A DNA stretch of 64,000 nucleotides from Duncaniella sp. (GTDB lineage: Bacteria > Bacteroidota > Bacteroidia > Bacteroidales > Muribaculaceae), in contig JAIDUB010000109.1 in the NCBI GenBank assembly GCA_029060405.1, forward strand, positions 1-64,000, in the 5' to 3' direction. Position 1 is the stretch's first letter. The number at the start of each line of letters is the position of its first letter. Below are positions 9,653 to 19,300 of this stretch, piece by piece. Position numbers and translations under genes: made by a program. The notes under the pieces were generated by a model. That model saw only the letters and a list, made by a program, of their open reading frames with translations. It did no database searches and had not been told where the DNA came from.

Positions 9653-10453
9653 TTATTTCACTGTAAGAGCTATGACGAGCGATGCTATGACTGATGCGGC
9701 GCTTACAACGGTGGATGTCACCTGAAGCTTGTAGGCGTTGTCCTGATTGTAGCGGGCATTTGCTTCGCGCACCTTATTGGGCTCTATATAGATATAATCG
9801 TTCTGCTTAAGATAATAGTAGGGTGAATTGAGCAGATCTTTTGACGAAAGATCCACTCGCGCATATGTGCGCTTGCCGTTTTCTTCTCTGATTACCAATA
9901 CATTGTCACGACTTCCGTAGGGGGTGAGATCACCGGCTTCGGATATTGCTTCAAGAATCGTCATGCGGCTGTTGGGGACTTTTACTATCGAAGGTTTGGC
10001 AACCTCACCGGCCACGATGACCTTGAAATTTATAAGCTCAACCCTGACTATGGGATCCTGCACCTCTTTGGAAATACGGCTCGTGAGTTCCTCGGCTACC
10101 TGTTCGGTAGTAAGTCCTTCCACATGTACTTTGCCAAGAACGGGAAACTCGATATCTCCCTTGCTGTCGACAATATATGTGAGAAACTGCGGAGATGACG
10201 GACGCAATACGTCATCACGCGTTGCAGGGTTGCTGAGAGGTGTCTGATAGGCGGCTACGGCATTCATGTTGAAAGCCGATACGGATATGAACAATTCGTC
10301 GTCGGGCTGCACCGTAGGGACATAGTTGAAAGACTCAAGAGTTCCTGCCGAGCCCGGAAGATCCTTGAAATAGGGGAGTGCCGATTTGTGAGAACTGCAT
10401 GCCGACATGGCAAGCAGAAATATGAGAGAGGCAAGAACTGATTGCAATTTCAT
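9653..10453 (-). CDS. polysaccharide export lipoprotein (Wza/BexD family)
   Basis: Lipobox LLAMSACSS, Poly_export and SLBB domains; start at MKLQSVLAS. Confidence 0.9.
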   Translation of the reverse strand: MKLQSVLASLIFLLAMSACSSHKSALPYFKDLPGSAGTLESFNYVPTVQPDDELFISVSAFNMNAVAAYQTPLSNPATRDDVLRPSSPQFLTYIVDSKGDIEFPVLGKVHVEGLTTEQVAEELTSRISKEVQDPIVRVELINFKVIVAGEVAKPSIVKVPNSRMTILEAISEAGDLTPYGSRDNVLVIREENGKRTYARVDLSSKDLLNSPYYYLKQNDYIYIEPNKVREANARYNQDNAYKLQVTSTVVSAASVIASLVIALTVK

Positions 10454-10516
10454 GATGAAATGATGGTGGTAATTTTTGAAAGTCAATATTAGGTTTGAAA
10501 TGATGTAACTTTATGG

Positions 10517-10524
10517 CAAAGGTA
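10517..10524 (-). promoter_or_regulatory. -7 element TACCTTTG upstream of wza
   Basis: TAnnTTTG match in the intergenic region. Confidence 0.45.
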
Positions 10525-10587
10525 CAACGTTTCACTTAATTTAACGCCGATTCCGCCGCTATATTATAAAAATATTGAAAAAAATCG

Positions 10588-11064
10588 TCATCGGGTGGCC
10601 TGAAATGATATTTTCTTGAACATAAATATAGGTATGGTACCGCCTATGACCATACACAGCAATATGCATATACAGGTCAGTCCGTTGTCGGCGAGCAGAG
10701 AAAAATAGTGCTCAAACCGCTCGGTGCCCGAGTATATCACGCTGAGAGCCATCGCTCCGAATGCCTTGTAGGCATATATTCCGGGAATCATGGGCAGAAG
10801 GGCGGGAAAAAGACAAGCCTCGGGGGGCGTGTGGGCCTTGCGGCAGAAGGCCACTGCTAGCAATCCTACTATGAACGACGCTATCAGCGAGGCGGCCGCT
10901 ATATGGCATCCGAAATTATTAAGGAGCAGAAAACGGCTTGAGTGCCCGGCGGCGGCAATTATGGCGCAGTAGGCATACAGCCGTTTGGGTGGCCTGCTTA
11001 TGGCGGCAAAACCGGTGGCGGCGAGTGCCGCGAAAAATGCGTCCTGTATAAATGATTGCCACAT
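10588..11064 (-). CDS. threonine/serine exporter family, small subunit (ThrE_2-like)
   Basis: Hydrophobic 158 aa protein with LLPMIPGIYAYKA; next to the DUF1212-type subunit. Confidence 0.8.
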   Translation of the reverse strand: MWQSFIQDAFFAALAATGFAAISRPPKRLYAYCAIIAAAGHSSRFLLLNNFGCHIAAASLIASFIVGLLAVAFCRKAHTPPEACLFPALLPMIPGIYAYKAFGAMALSVIYSGTERFEHYFSLLADNGLTCICILLCMVIGGTIPIFMFKKISFQATR

Positions 11065-11076
11065 AAGAAATACTTT

Positions 11077-11913
11077 TTAAAACATTCCTGTGCCGGTGAT
11101 GAGCATTCCCGCGCACAATCCTATCGAGAGGCATGCCGTCAATACGGCAGCATCGACAAAACGTGACAGCGCGCATATATAGTGCCGGTAAAGCATGTCG
11201 CTGAACGAGTTGAGGAATGGAATGCCGGGCACGAGGTAAAGCACGCTCGTTGCGAGCGCGATGTGGGGCGTGGTGCCGAGATCCATTACCTCGCATGTCG
11301 CTCCTATTACTGATGATACAAGCGAGCAAATCATCACCATGACCCAAACATCAATTTTCCTTGACAGTAAAATCTGTTTCAATCTGTAACCGGCGGCAGT
11401 GGCAAGAGCCACTATTCCCATAGCCACTATGTCACCTCCGAAAAGTCGGCAGAAAGAAGCGTTGGCGATGGCGACGAGGCCGAGAAGAATCCACCCGTTC
11501 TGATGCTCGCATGTGGCTATATGATTGAAGCGGTGAAGTGCCTCATCGAAATCTACACGGCCGTCGGCTATTTCCCAGCTCAATTCGCTTAGCCTCGTGT
11601 TTACGTAGAAACTGATGGGTGTGCGTGCAGTCTCCACTACCATAGTCACACTTTCTTCCGTCTCATTGTCGATCACCGACAGGCTTATATGCCTCGGCAT
11701 GATGTAGCTGACAATCCTCATGCCGAATGTGGCTGCTATACGGTCGATATTGTGTTCGAGACGTATGCATGTGGCTCCACACCCTATCAGCAACGCGCTG
11801 TAGCGGGAAAGAAATGAACACAGTTCCTTGACCGACGGACGCCGGCACCGGCACGCCTGTCCCTTCTCAGCCGCGAGCGATACGGATTCTGACGGAGTTA
11901 TGCTTATCTGCAT
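11077..11913 (-). CDS. threonine/serine exporter family, large subunit (ThrE/DUF1212)
   Basis: YSALLIGCGATCIRLEHNIDRIA and YLVPGIPFLNSFSD motifs. Confidence 0.85.
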   Translation of the reverse strand: MQISITPSESVSLAAEKGQACRCRRPSVKELCSFLSRYSALLIGCGATCIRLEHNIDRIAATFGMRIVSYIMPRHISLSVIDNETEESVTMVVETARTPISFYVNTRLSELSWEIADGRVDFDEALHRFNHIATCEHQNGWILLGLVAIANASFCRLFGGDIVAMGIVALATAAGYRLKQILLSRKIDVWVMVMICSLVSSVIGATCEVMDLGTTPHIALATSVLYLVPGIPFLNSFSDMLYRHYICALSRFVDAAVLTACLSIGLCAGMLITGTGMF

Positions 11914-13115
11914 TATATAACCGTATATCCGGCCTCGGCAAGAGCCTTATGGATTGCTTTGATGTGCTCGTGGTTGCGGGTCTCGATTTCCACGCGGAGC
12001 AGACAGTCGTTGATAGCCGAGCGATCGGTGTTGCGTTCATGGACCACCGATAATATATTGGCTCCGTTGGCTCCAAGCACCGCGCATACACCCGAAAGTT
12101 CTCCGGGTTTGTCGGAGAGGTCGATGGTGATGGTGCAGTCGCGGCCGCTTTTCACAAGTCCGCGTGTAATAACTCGGTTGAGGATATTCACGTCGATATT
12201 TCCGCCCGACACAATTGCTACCGTTTTCTTACCTTTTACAGGTATCTTATTGAACATCACCGCTGCCACAGATACGGCTCCGGCTCCTTCCGATACAAGC
12301 TTCTGCTGCTCGATCAGTGCGAGAATCGCAGCCGCGATTTCATCCTCGCTCACAGTTACTATTTCGTCGACATACTGCTTGCACATTTCAAACGTATTCA
12401 CGCCCGGCTCCTTGACCGAGATACCGTCGGCGATGGTAGACACAGCGGGAAGAGTCACACGATTATTGTCGCGGAGCGACTCCACCATCGACGGTGCGCC
12501 CTGAGCCTGCACGCCATATACTTTCACTTCGGGTTTCAGCGACTTGAGGGTAAACGCGATGCCGGAAATCAATCCACCGCCACCCACAGGCACCACTACA
12601 GCCTCCACATCGGGCATTTCCTCCAGAATCTCCAGAGCTACGGTTCCCTGACCTGCTATAACGAGTGGGTCGTCAAAGGGATGAACGAATGTATATCCGT
12701 GCTCGTCGCGCAGTTCGAGCGCTTTTTTGTAGGCGTCGTCATACACACCGGGTACAAGCACAACTTCAGCACCAAGCCGGCGGGTTGCCTCGATCTTCGA
12801 GAGCGGGGCACCGGCGGGCAGACATATTATCGAGCGAATGCCATTGTCGGTAGCGCCTTTGGCCACTCCTTGCGCATGATTGCCCGCCGAGCATGCAATC
12901 ACACCACGCGACTTTTCCTCATCGGAAAGCTGCGAAATTTTATAATATGCTCCGCGGAGCTTGAACGAACCGGTGTGTTGCAGACACTCGGGCTTTATGT
13001 ACAGGTCTACGTCGGGATTGATGCGTGGTACGCTTATAAGGCTCGGATGCCGCGCAACATTGCGCAACACCTGAGCCGCTTTGTATACTTCCGAAATTTC
13101 AAACGGAGTTGCCAT
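11913..13115 (-). CDS. ilvA: threonine ammonia-lyase with C-terminal ACT domain
   Basis: PLP site HTGSFKLRGA, GGGGLISG, C-terminal ACT domain. Confidence 0.93.
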   Translation of the reverse strand: MATPFEISEVYKAAQVLRNVARHPSLISVPRINPDVDLYIKPECLQHTGSFKLRGAYYKISQLSDEEKSRGVIACSAGNHAQGVAKGATDNGIRSIICLPAGAPLSKIEATRRLGAEVVLVPGVYDDAYKKALELRDEHGYTFVHPFDDPLVIAGQGTVALEILEEMPDVEAVVVPVGGGGLISGIAFTLKSLKPEVKVYGVQAQGAPSMVESLRDNNRVTLPAVSTIADGISVKEPGVNTFEMCKQYVDEIVTVSEDEIAAAILALIEQQKLVSEGAGAVSVAAVMFNKIPVKGKKTVAIVSGGNIDVNILNRVITRGLVKSGRDCTITIDLSDKPGELSGVCAVLGANGANILSVVHERNTDRSAINDCLLRVEIETRNHEHIKAIHKALAEAGYTVI

Positions 13116-13117
13116 AT

Positions 13118-15169
13118 TTATTTCTTTGTAGTCTTTTTATCTTTCTTAATTTCCGGAGCCGGGCGACGCATCCTGAGCACCATAGCCGAGCGTGGCGGCA
13201 TGTAAAGTTTGAGCCATTCCCTGCCGCTGGGAGCGAAAAGGGGATCGGTGATGGTGAGGTGCGACACGGTTTCGTCGATATTGCCGTAGCCTCCGAATGC
13301 CGGATTGTCGGTCGACAGCACCACATCATATTCGCCTGCGGGTGCGAGTATGCCATAGCCGGTAAACGACTGCGACGGATTGAAATTGAATACAAACACG
13401 AGATCGCCTCTCATGAACGCCAGCACCTGATCGGAGTCTTTCTCCCAAAGTTTTACCACAGGCGTAGCCTGAAAATTGTAATAACCTGAAAGAAGATGTA
13501 TCATCGCGTTGTCGAAGTCATTCAGATATATGTACTTCAACTCTTCACGGTCAACGAGATCCCACTGGCGCCGAGCGTATTTGTAGCTCCACCCGTTGCC
13601 TTCGCGCGGGAAGTCGATCCACTCGGGATGTCCGAATTCGTTGCCCATGAAATTAAGGTAGCCGCCGTTAATGGTCGCAGCTGTGACAAGGCGTATCATC
13701 TTGTGAAGGGCGATACCGCGTGCCACGGTCATATTGTCATCGTCCTTCATCATGTGCCAGTACATTTCTTTGTCGATAAGACGGAATATCACGGTCTTGT
13801 CACCTACGAGAGCCTGATCATGGCTTTCAACATATGAAATCGTCTTTTCGTCGGAGCGGCGGTTGGTGAGCTCCCAGAATATCGAGGTCGGATGCCAATC
13901 CTCGTCTTTTTTTTCTTTGAGCATCTTGATCCAATAGTCGGGAATACCCATGGCCATGCGGTAGTCAAACCCAATACCGCCGTCGCGCACCGGCACTGCC
14001 AGACCCGGCATACCGCTCATCTCCTCGGCTATGGTGATGGCGTTGCGGTTGATTTCGTGTATAAGTTTGTTGGCTAGGGTGAGGTATGTGATGGCATTTG
14101 TATCCTGTCCTCCGTTATAGTAATCGTCGTAAGAGCCGAAAGCCTGTCCGAGACCGTGATTATAATAGAGCATGGAGGTAACGCCGTCGAAACGGAATCC
14201 GTCAAATTTATATTCCTCCATCCAGTATTTGCAGTTGCTGAGCAGGAAGTGAAGCACTTCGTTTTTGCCGTAGTCGAAGCATAGTGAATCCCATGCCGGA
14301 TGTTCGCGGCGACCGTCGCCATAGAAATACAGGTCGGGACTTCCGTCGAGACGTCCCAGCCCCTCCACTTCATTTTTTACGGCGTGGCTGTGCACGATAT
14401 CCATGATAACGGCAATACCGAGTTCATGGGCGTGGTCGATAAGCGATTTAAGTTCCTCGGGTGTGCCGAAACGCGACGACGCAGCGTAGAAGCTCGATAC
14501 GTGGTAGCCGAATGAGCCGTAGTAGGGATGCTCCTGAATAGCCATGATCTGGATGGCGTTGTAGCCGTCGGCGGCAATGCGCGGCAGTACGAGATCGCGG
14601 AATTCGGTATATGTACCCACGCCCTCTTTCTCCTGAGCCATACCGATATGGCACTCGTAGATGAGCAGCGGCCGGGTATTGGGACGGAATTTTTTCACGT
14701 TCCATTTATAGGCGGTATCGGGCTTCCATACCTGAGCCGAGAATACTTTGGTGTTCTCATCCTGTACAACACGTGTGGCATATGCCGGGATGCGTTCACC
14801 GCTCCCGCCGTCCCACTTCACGAGCATCTTGTACAGGTCACCGTGGCGTATGTCGCCGGGCTTTAGCTTTATTTCCCACACGCCTCCGTCGCGACGCTTC
14901 AGGGCATATTTTTTCATCACTTTCCACTTCGAGAAGTCGCCTATGAGATTGATTTCAGTAGCGTTGGGAGCCCATTCGCGGAACACCCATCCGCCGTCGG
15001 CTGCAGGGTGCAATCCGAAATAGTTGTGAGCATTGGCAAAGTTTGACAGCGAGCCTGCTTCGGAAGTAAGGTCAGCCTCTTTGTTCACGGCATCGATGTG
15101 GCGTCCGTTGATGGCGTCGGCAAAAGGCTTGAGCCACGGATCGTTTTTAATGATATTCAGAGTCTTCAC
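13118..15169 (-). CDS. glgB: 1,4-alpha-glucan branching enzyme
   Basis: CBM48 + GH13; GFRFDGVTSM, AEEMSGMPG and YVESHDQ catalytic motifs. Confidence 0.93.
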   Translation of the reverse strand: MKTLNIIKNDPWLKPFADAINGRHIDAVNKEADLTSEAGSLSNFANAHNYFGLHPAADGGWVFREWAPNATEINLIGDFSKWKVMKKYALKRRDGGVWEIKLKPGDIRHGDLYKMLVKWDGGSGERIPAYATRVVQDENTKVFSAQVWKPDTAYKWNVKKFRPNTRPLLIYECHIGMAQEKEGVGTYTEFRDLVLPRIAADGYNAIQIMAIQEHPYYGSFGYHVSSFYAASSRFGTPEELKSLIDHAHELGIAVIMDIVHSHAVKNEVEGLGRLDGSPDLYFYGDGRREHPAWDSLCFDYGKNEVLHFLLSNCKYWMEEYKFDGFRFDGVTSMLYYNHGLGQAFGSYDDYYNGGQDTNAITYLTLANKLIHEINRNAITIAEEMSGMPGLAVPVRDGGIGFDYRMAMGIPDYWIKMLKEKKDEDWHPTSIFWELTNRRSDEKTISYVESHDQALVGDKTVIFRLIDKEMYWHMMKDDDNMTVARGIALHKMIRLVTAATINGGYLNFMGNEFGHPEWIDFPREGNGWSYKYARRQWDLVDREELKYIYLNDFDNAMIHLLSGYYNFQATPVVKLWEKDSDQVLAFMRGDLVFVFNFNPSQSFTGYGILAPAGEYDVVLSTDNPAFGGYGNIDETVSHLTITDPLFAPSGREWLKLYMPPRSAMVLRMRRPAPEIKKDKKTTKK

Positions 15170-15202
15170 GGTTGAATGATGATTACGGAGGTGAAACGTT
15201 TA

Positions 15203-15210
15203 CAAATGTA
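15203..15210 (-). promoter_or_regulatory. -7 element TACATTTG upstream of glgB
   Basis: TAnnTTTG match. Confidence 0.45.
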
Positions 15211-15275
15211 GTCAATAATATCGAGATGACAAAAAAATATTGGACCATCCTCACATGCCGTTCAAAAAAATTGCG

Positions 15276-15283
15276 TAATTTTG
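15276..15283 (+). promoter_or_regulatory. -7 element TAATTTTG upstream of the DUF4369-like lipoprotein gene
   Basis: TAnnTTTG match 29 bp before the ATG. Confidence 0.5.
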
Positions 15284-15312
15284 TACACACATTAATATAG
15301 CGTAACTTATAT

Positions 15313-16368
15313 ATGAACAATATCAGAATACTTTCGGCAGCCGCTTCGTTAGGAGTGCTCTTGCTCAGCGGTTGCGGCAACGGAAATAAATGGACAGTGA
15401 AAGGCGAGCTTGACCCCGCTGCGGGCAATATGATAGCGGTGGAGGCAAGTGACAACGGCCGCTGGTATGTGCTCGACTCCGTTAAGGTGAGCGACAGCGG
15501 CAAGTTCTCATTTTCTCACGAAGCCATGGGCTATCCCGACGTATACCGTCTGCGCAACGATAATGTTACCGTATATTTCCCCGTCGACAGCATCGAGACA
15601 GTATCTGTGAGCCACGATGGGGGGCGTTATATGCTGGCCGGTACTCCTCAGGCTGATATGATGATGAAAGCCGATTCCATAATCGCGCTTGACATTCCAG
15701 AGCCTGAAATGAAAAATGCCCTTGCACGCCTCATTCTTACCGATCCCTCTTCCATTACGTCTTATTACGCCATCAACCGCAAGATCGCCGGAAAACCGCT
15801 TTTTGATCCTGCCGTGAAGAAAGATCTCAGGGTAATAGGCGCTGTAGCTAATGCCTACAATGAGCAGCGTCCGGCTGACCCGCGTTCAGCTTACCTGAAA
15901 CGCCTGTATCTGAGCAGCCGCCGTCAGGCCGGCGAAGGTGGAACTACAGTTCTCGCCAATGAGATAAATGCGCCCGAGATAAATCTTTATGATAATACGG
16001 GAGTGCGCCGCTCGCTCAACGAACTTGCTTCGCAGGGCAAGGTGGTGGTGCTCAATTTCACCTCCTATGTAGCCGAGGAGTCGCCCGCGTTCAATCTGCT
16101 GCTCAATTCCATATATGAGAAATATCACGGCGCAGGACTGGAGATATATCAGGTTGCGCTCGACGATGACGAATACAACTGGAAACGCTCTGCCGACAAT
16201 CTGCCGTGGATTACCGTGATCAACGACGCGCACAACAGCAGTCAGGTACTTCTTGACTATAACGTGGGTTCTATCCCCACGGTGTTTATTCTCAACCGTA
16301 ACGGCGATGTAGTGGAACGGGTCACCGATCTCGGTGAGCTCGAAAAACTCGTGGCCAAGTATATGTAA
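15313..16368 (+). CDS. DUF4369/TlpA-like thioredoxin-fold lipoprotein lacking the CXXC motif
   Basis: Lipobox LLLSGCGNG; C-terminal VVVLNFTSYVAEESPAF...VGSIPTVFILNRNG keeps the cis-Pro loop but has no cysteines at the redox site. Confidence 0.8.
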   Translation: MNNIRILSAAASLGVLLLSGCGNGNKWTVKGELDPAAGNMIAVEASDNGRWYVLDSVKVSDSGKFSFSHEAMGYPDVYRLRNDNVTVYFPVDSIETVSVSHDGGRYMLAGTPQADMMMKADSIIALDIPEPEMKNALARLILTDPSSITSYYAINRKIAGKPLFDPAVKKDLRVIGAVANAYNEQRPADPRSAYLKRLYLSSRRQAGEGGTTVLANEINAPEINLYDNTGVRRSLNELASQGKVVVLNFTSYVAEESPAFNLLLNSIYEKYHGAGLEIYQVALDDDEYNWKRSADNLPWITVINDAHNSSQVLLDYNVGSIPTVFILNRNGDVVERVTDLGELEKLVAKYM

Positions 16369-16375
16369 CTATTAG

Positions 16376-19300
16376 GTGAAACTGCTCTATAAGTTTCTGC
16401 GCTTCATATTCGTATCGCTGCTGCTGGTGGTTCCGGTAGCAGCGGTCATGCTTTATGTGGTGCTCTCGATTCCGGGAGTGCAGCGGGGCATTCGCAATAT
16501 AGCGCAACGGGAGCTTACTGAGCTTCTCGGCAGCCGTGTCGAGATAGGTAAGGTGCAGATTGCACCCTTTAACCGATTGACAGTCAGTGATGCCGTGGTG
16601 CTCGATTCGGCAGGGGTGGAAGCTCTCACCGTAGGACATCTCGGGGCAGGTATCTCTCTTACCGACCTGATACTGCATGGAAGAGTGGTGGTATCGTATA
16701 CCGAATTGGTTGATTTCCATCTTACGCTATATCGTGATTCCGCATCCTCCCCGCTTAATATCGAGCCGATTATCCGAAGATTGAAAGGAAAGGACGGAGG
16801 AAAGAAGCGGAATTTCGAGCTGGCAGTCAATACCGTAGTGATACGGCGGGGTTCGATGGACTATGATGTGAAGTCGGCTCCTGACGGTGATGCGTCACGG
16901 TTTGACCGTAATCACATAAGTCTGCGCGGTTTCAGAGCCGACGTGACAATCCCCGAAATCAGTAACGAGTCGGTGGAGGTGGAGGTAAAGCGTTTCGCTG
17001 TAGAGGAAAAAAGCGGAGCAGCGATATCCAATATGCGATTTAATTTCCGTACCGATCATTCGGGCACGAGTATCACCGATTTTCGACTTGATTCAGGCTC
17101 GTCGCGGCTGCTGCTCAGTACCGTGTCGAGCAATATACCGTTGCTAGATATCAAAAATTTTGACGTTCAGGCAGCTGATGTCGAGGTTGCTACGCTTCCG
17201 GGCACAGTGATACGTCCGTCGGATTTCGCTTCTTTTCTGCCTCAACTTGCCGGGTTAAACCGCGACATCGAGTTAGCCCTTGAGGTTGACGGGCGTATCG
17301 ATGACTTGCGTATTAAGCGCCTGTCGGTCGATGCACGCGACGGCGCACTTTCCCTCAACACCTCAGGCTCGGTCTATGATATCACCTCGGGTGCATGCGG
17401 AATGCATGTGGAGCTGGATAGAATCAATCTTGCTGCGGCTCCGGATTTCACCACCGCAGTTATCGGTGCTTTTACAGATCTATCGGAAGGAAATCGTCTT
17501 ATGCTGGAGCGTGCCGGCACTGTAGATATGCTCGGCCGGCTGTCGCTTACGCCCCGGCCTTTAAGCGCGGGTTTTGACGGTTCGGTATCATGCGAGGCGG
17601 GAGTGGTGGATATTGTCGCTGACTATGCTGAATCTGAAGGAAGTAATGTGAAAACTGTCGACGGCACGATATCAACCAGAGATCTGTCGCCCGACGTATT
17701 GCTTGCGTCACGATCTTTGTTTCTCACTCATGTTTCGGGTACGGTGGAAGGAAATGTGGCTGTTGCCGGACTTGACACCGAGGGAAACGTTGAGGCCGCG
17801 TTCAGCAACATAGGTATTAACGGACATGAGATTTCAGGCCTGAAAGTTGAAGCCCGCATGGCTGCCGCGCGAATTTCGGCCAATGTGGTTTCGACCGATG
17901 TGGATTTCGCCACACGCATGAGCGCCGACTGTGACCTGTCGGGAGAGCTTCCCGCGGTAAAACTTGTGGGGCAGTTTGACAATATCGACCTGTCGGCATT
18001 TATTCCCGGCGGACTGCTGGCGTCGACTACCTGCGGGCTTACTCTTGTAGCCGACTTAAGCGGCAACAGCCCTGACAATCTCGAGGGAGTGGTGAAACTC
18101 AGCGATATATATATGGCCGATGCCGGGCGTGGCCGACGTGTGCATCTTGATCTGCTCGCCGCTTCGCTTGAACGTGCCGACAGCATGGCGTCGCTGAACG
18201 TAAACGGTGATTTCATTCAGGGAAATGTGACCGGCGAACTTTCATTATCGGCTGTCGCGCCGGCGGTAAAAAATATATTTTCAAGTCTGTATCCGGCTTT
18301 GGCTCCTGCAATCCCTGAATCCATGAACACTGAAAGTCAGGGAGCGCTGGGATTCGGTTTCACGCTGAACCCTGATTCGGCTTTGTACCGTTACTTTAAA
18401 ATCCCCGTGGAGCTTATAGACGCTGCTCACATCTGGGGCGCCCTTGACAATACCGGGCGAAAAATCAATTTCAATCTTGAAGCTCCGTACTTGTGGCAGA
18501 AAGGTAAGTTGATTGAGAAAACGTCGGTCACCGCAGTGCTTGACGCTGATGACGGGCGCTCGTCGCTCAAGGCGTCGGCTATCATGCCTTCGAAATATGG
18601 TCCGATGACACTTTCGGTAAATTCCGAGGGTGGCATAAACAGTCTGCTCACCGGAATTAACTGGCACATCGATGCGCAGAGTACTTATGACGGAACTTTG
18701 AGAGTCAGTACCTCGGTATACCGTGATTCGATACACAATGAGCACCAACTGTGCAGTCAGATCGATGTACTTGATTCGCGCATAGTGTTCAACGATACGG
18801 TATGGCATGTAGATCCTTCGCGCATATCGCTTACTCCCGGCCGCATCGAGGTCGACAATTTCCATATAGGTCGCCTCGGTCAGGAATTGTCGGTCAACGG
18901 AATCGTCACGCCCGACTCTACCGACGTGCTCACCGTGAAACTCAGGAATATAGATCTCGGATATGTGTTTGAGACCCTTGGTATCAACCACGTGACGTTT
19001 GGCGGTATAGCTACGGGCGATTTTTATGCTTCGCAGCTGTTCAAGGATTCCCGCCGAATGTTTACGCCTATGCTGAGTGTAAAGGATTTCAGCTACAACG
19101 GAAGCCGCCTCGGTGATGCCATGATCAGAAGCCGGTGGGTGCCTGAAACCCAAGGTATCTCCATCTATGCCGATATTACCGGTGAGGATGGACGCCATTC
19201 CACCGTCGACGGGGAGATAAGACCCGTCGCATCGGAACTTGATTTCGCTATCGATGCGTCCCGCCTGCCGGTGGGATTCCTCACCCCGTTTATGGATGCT

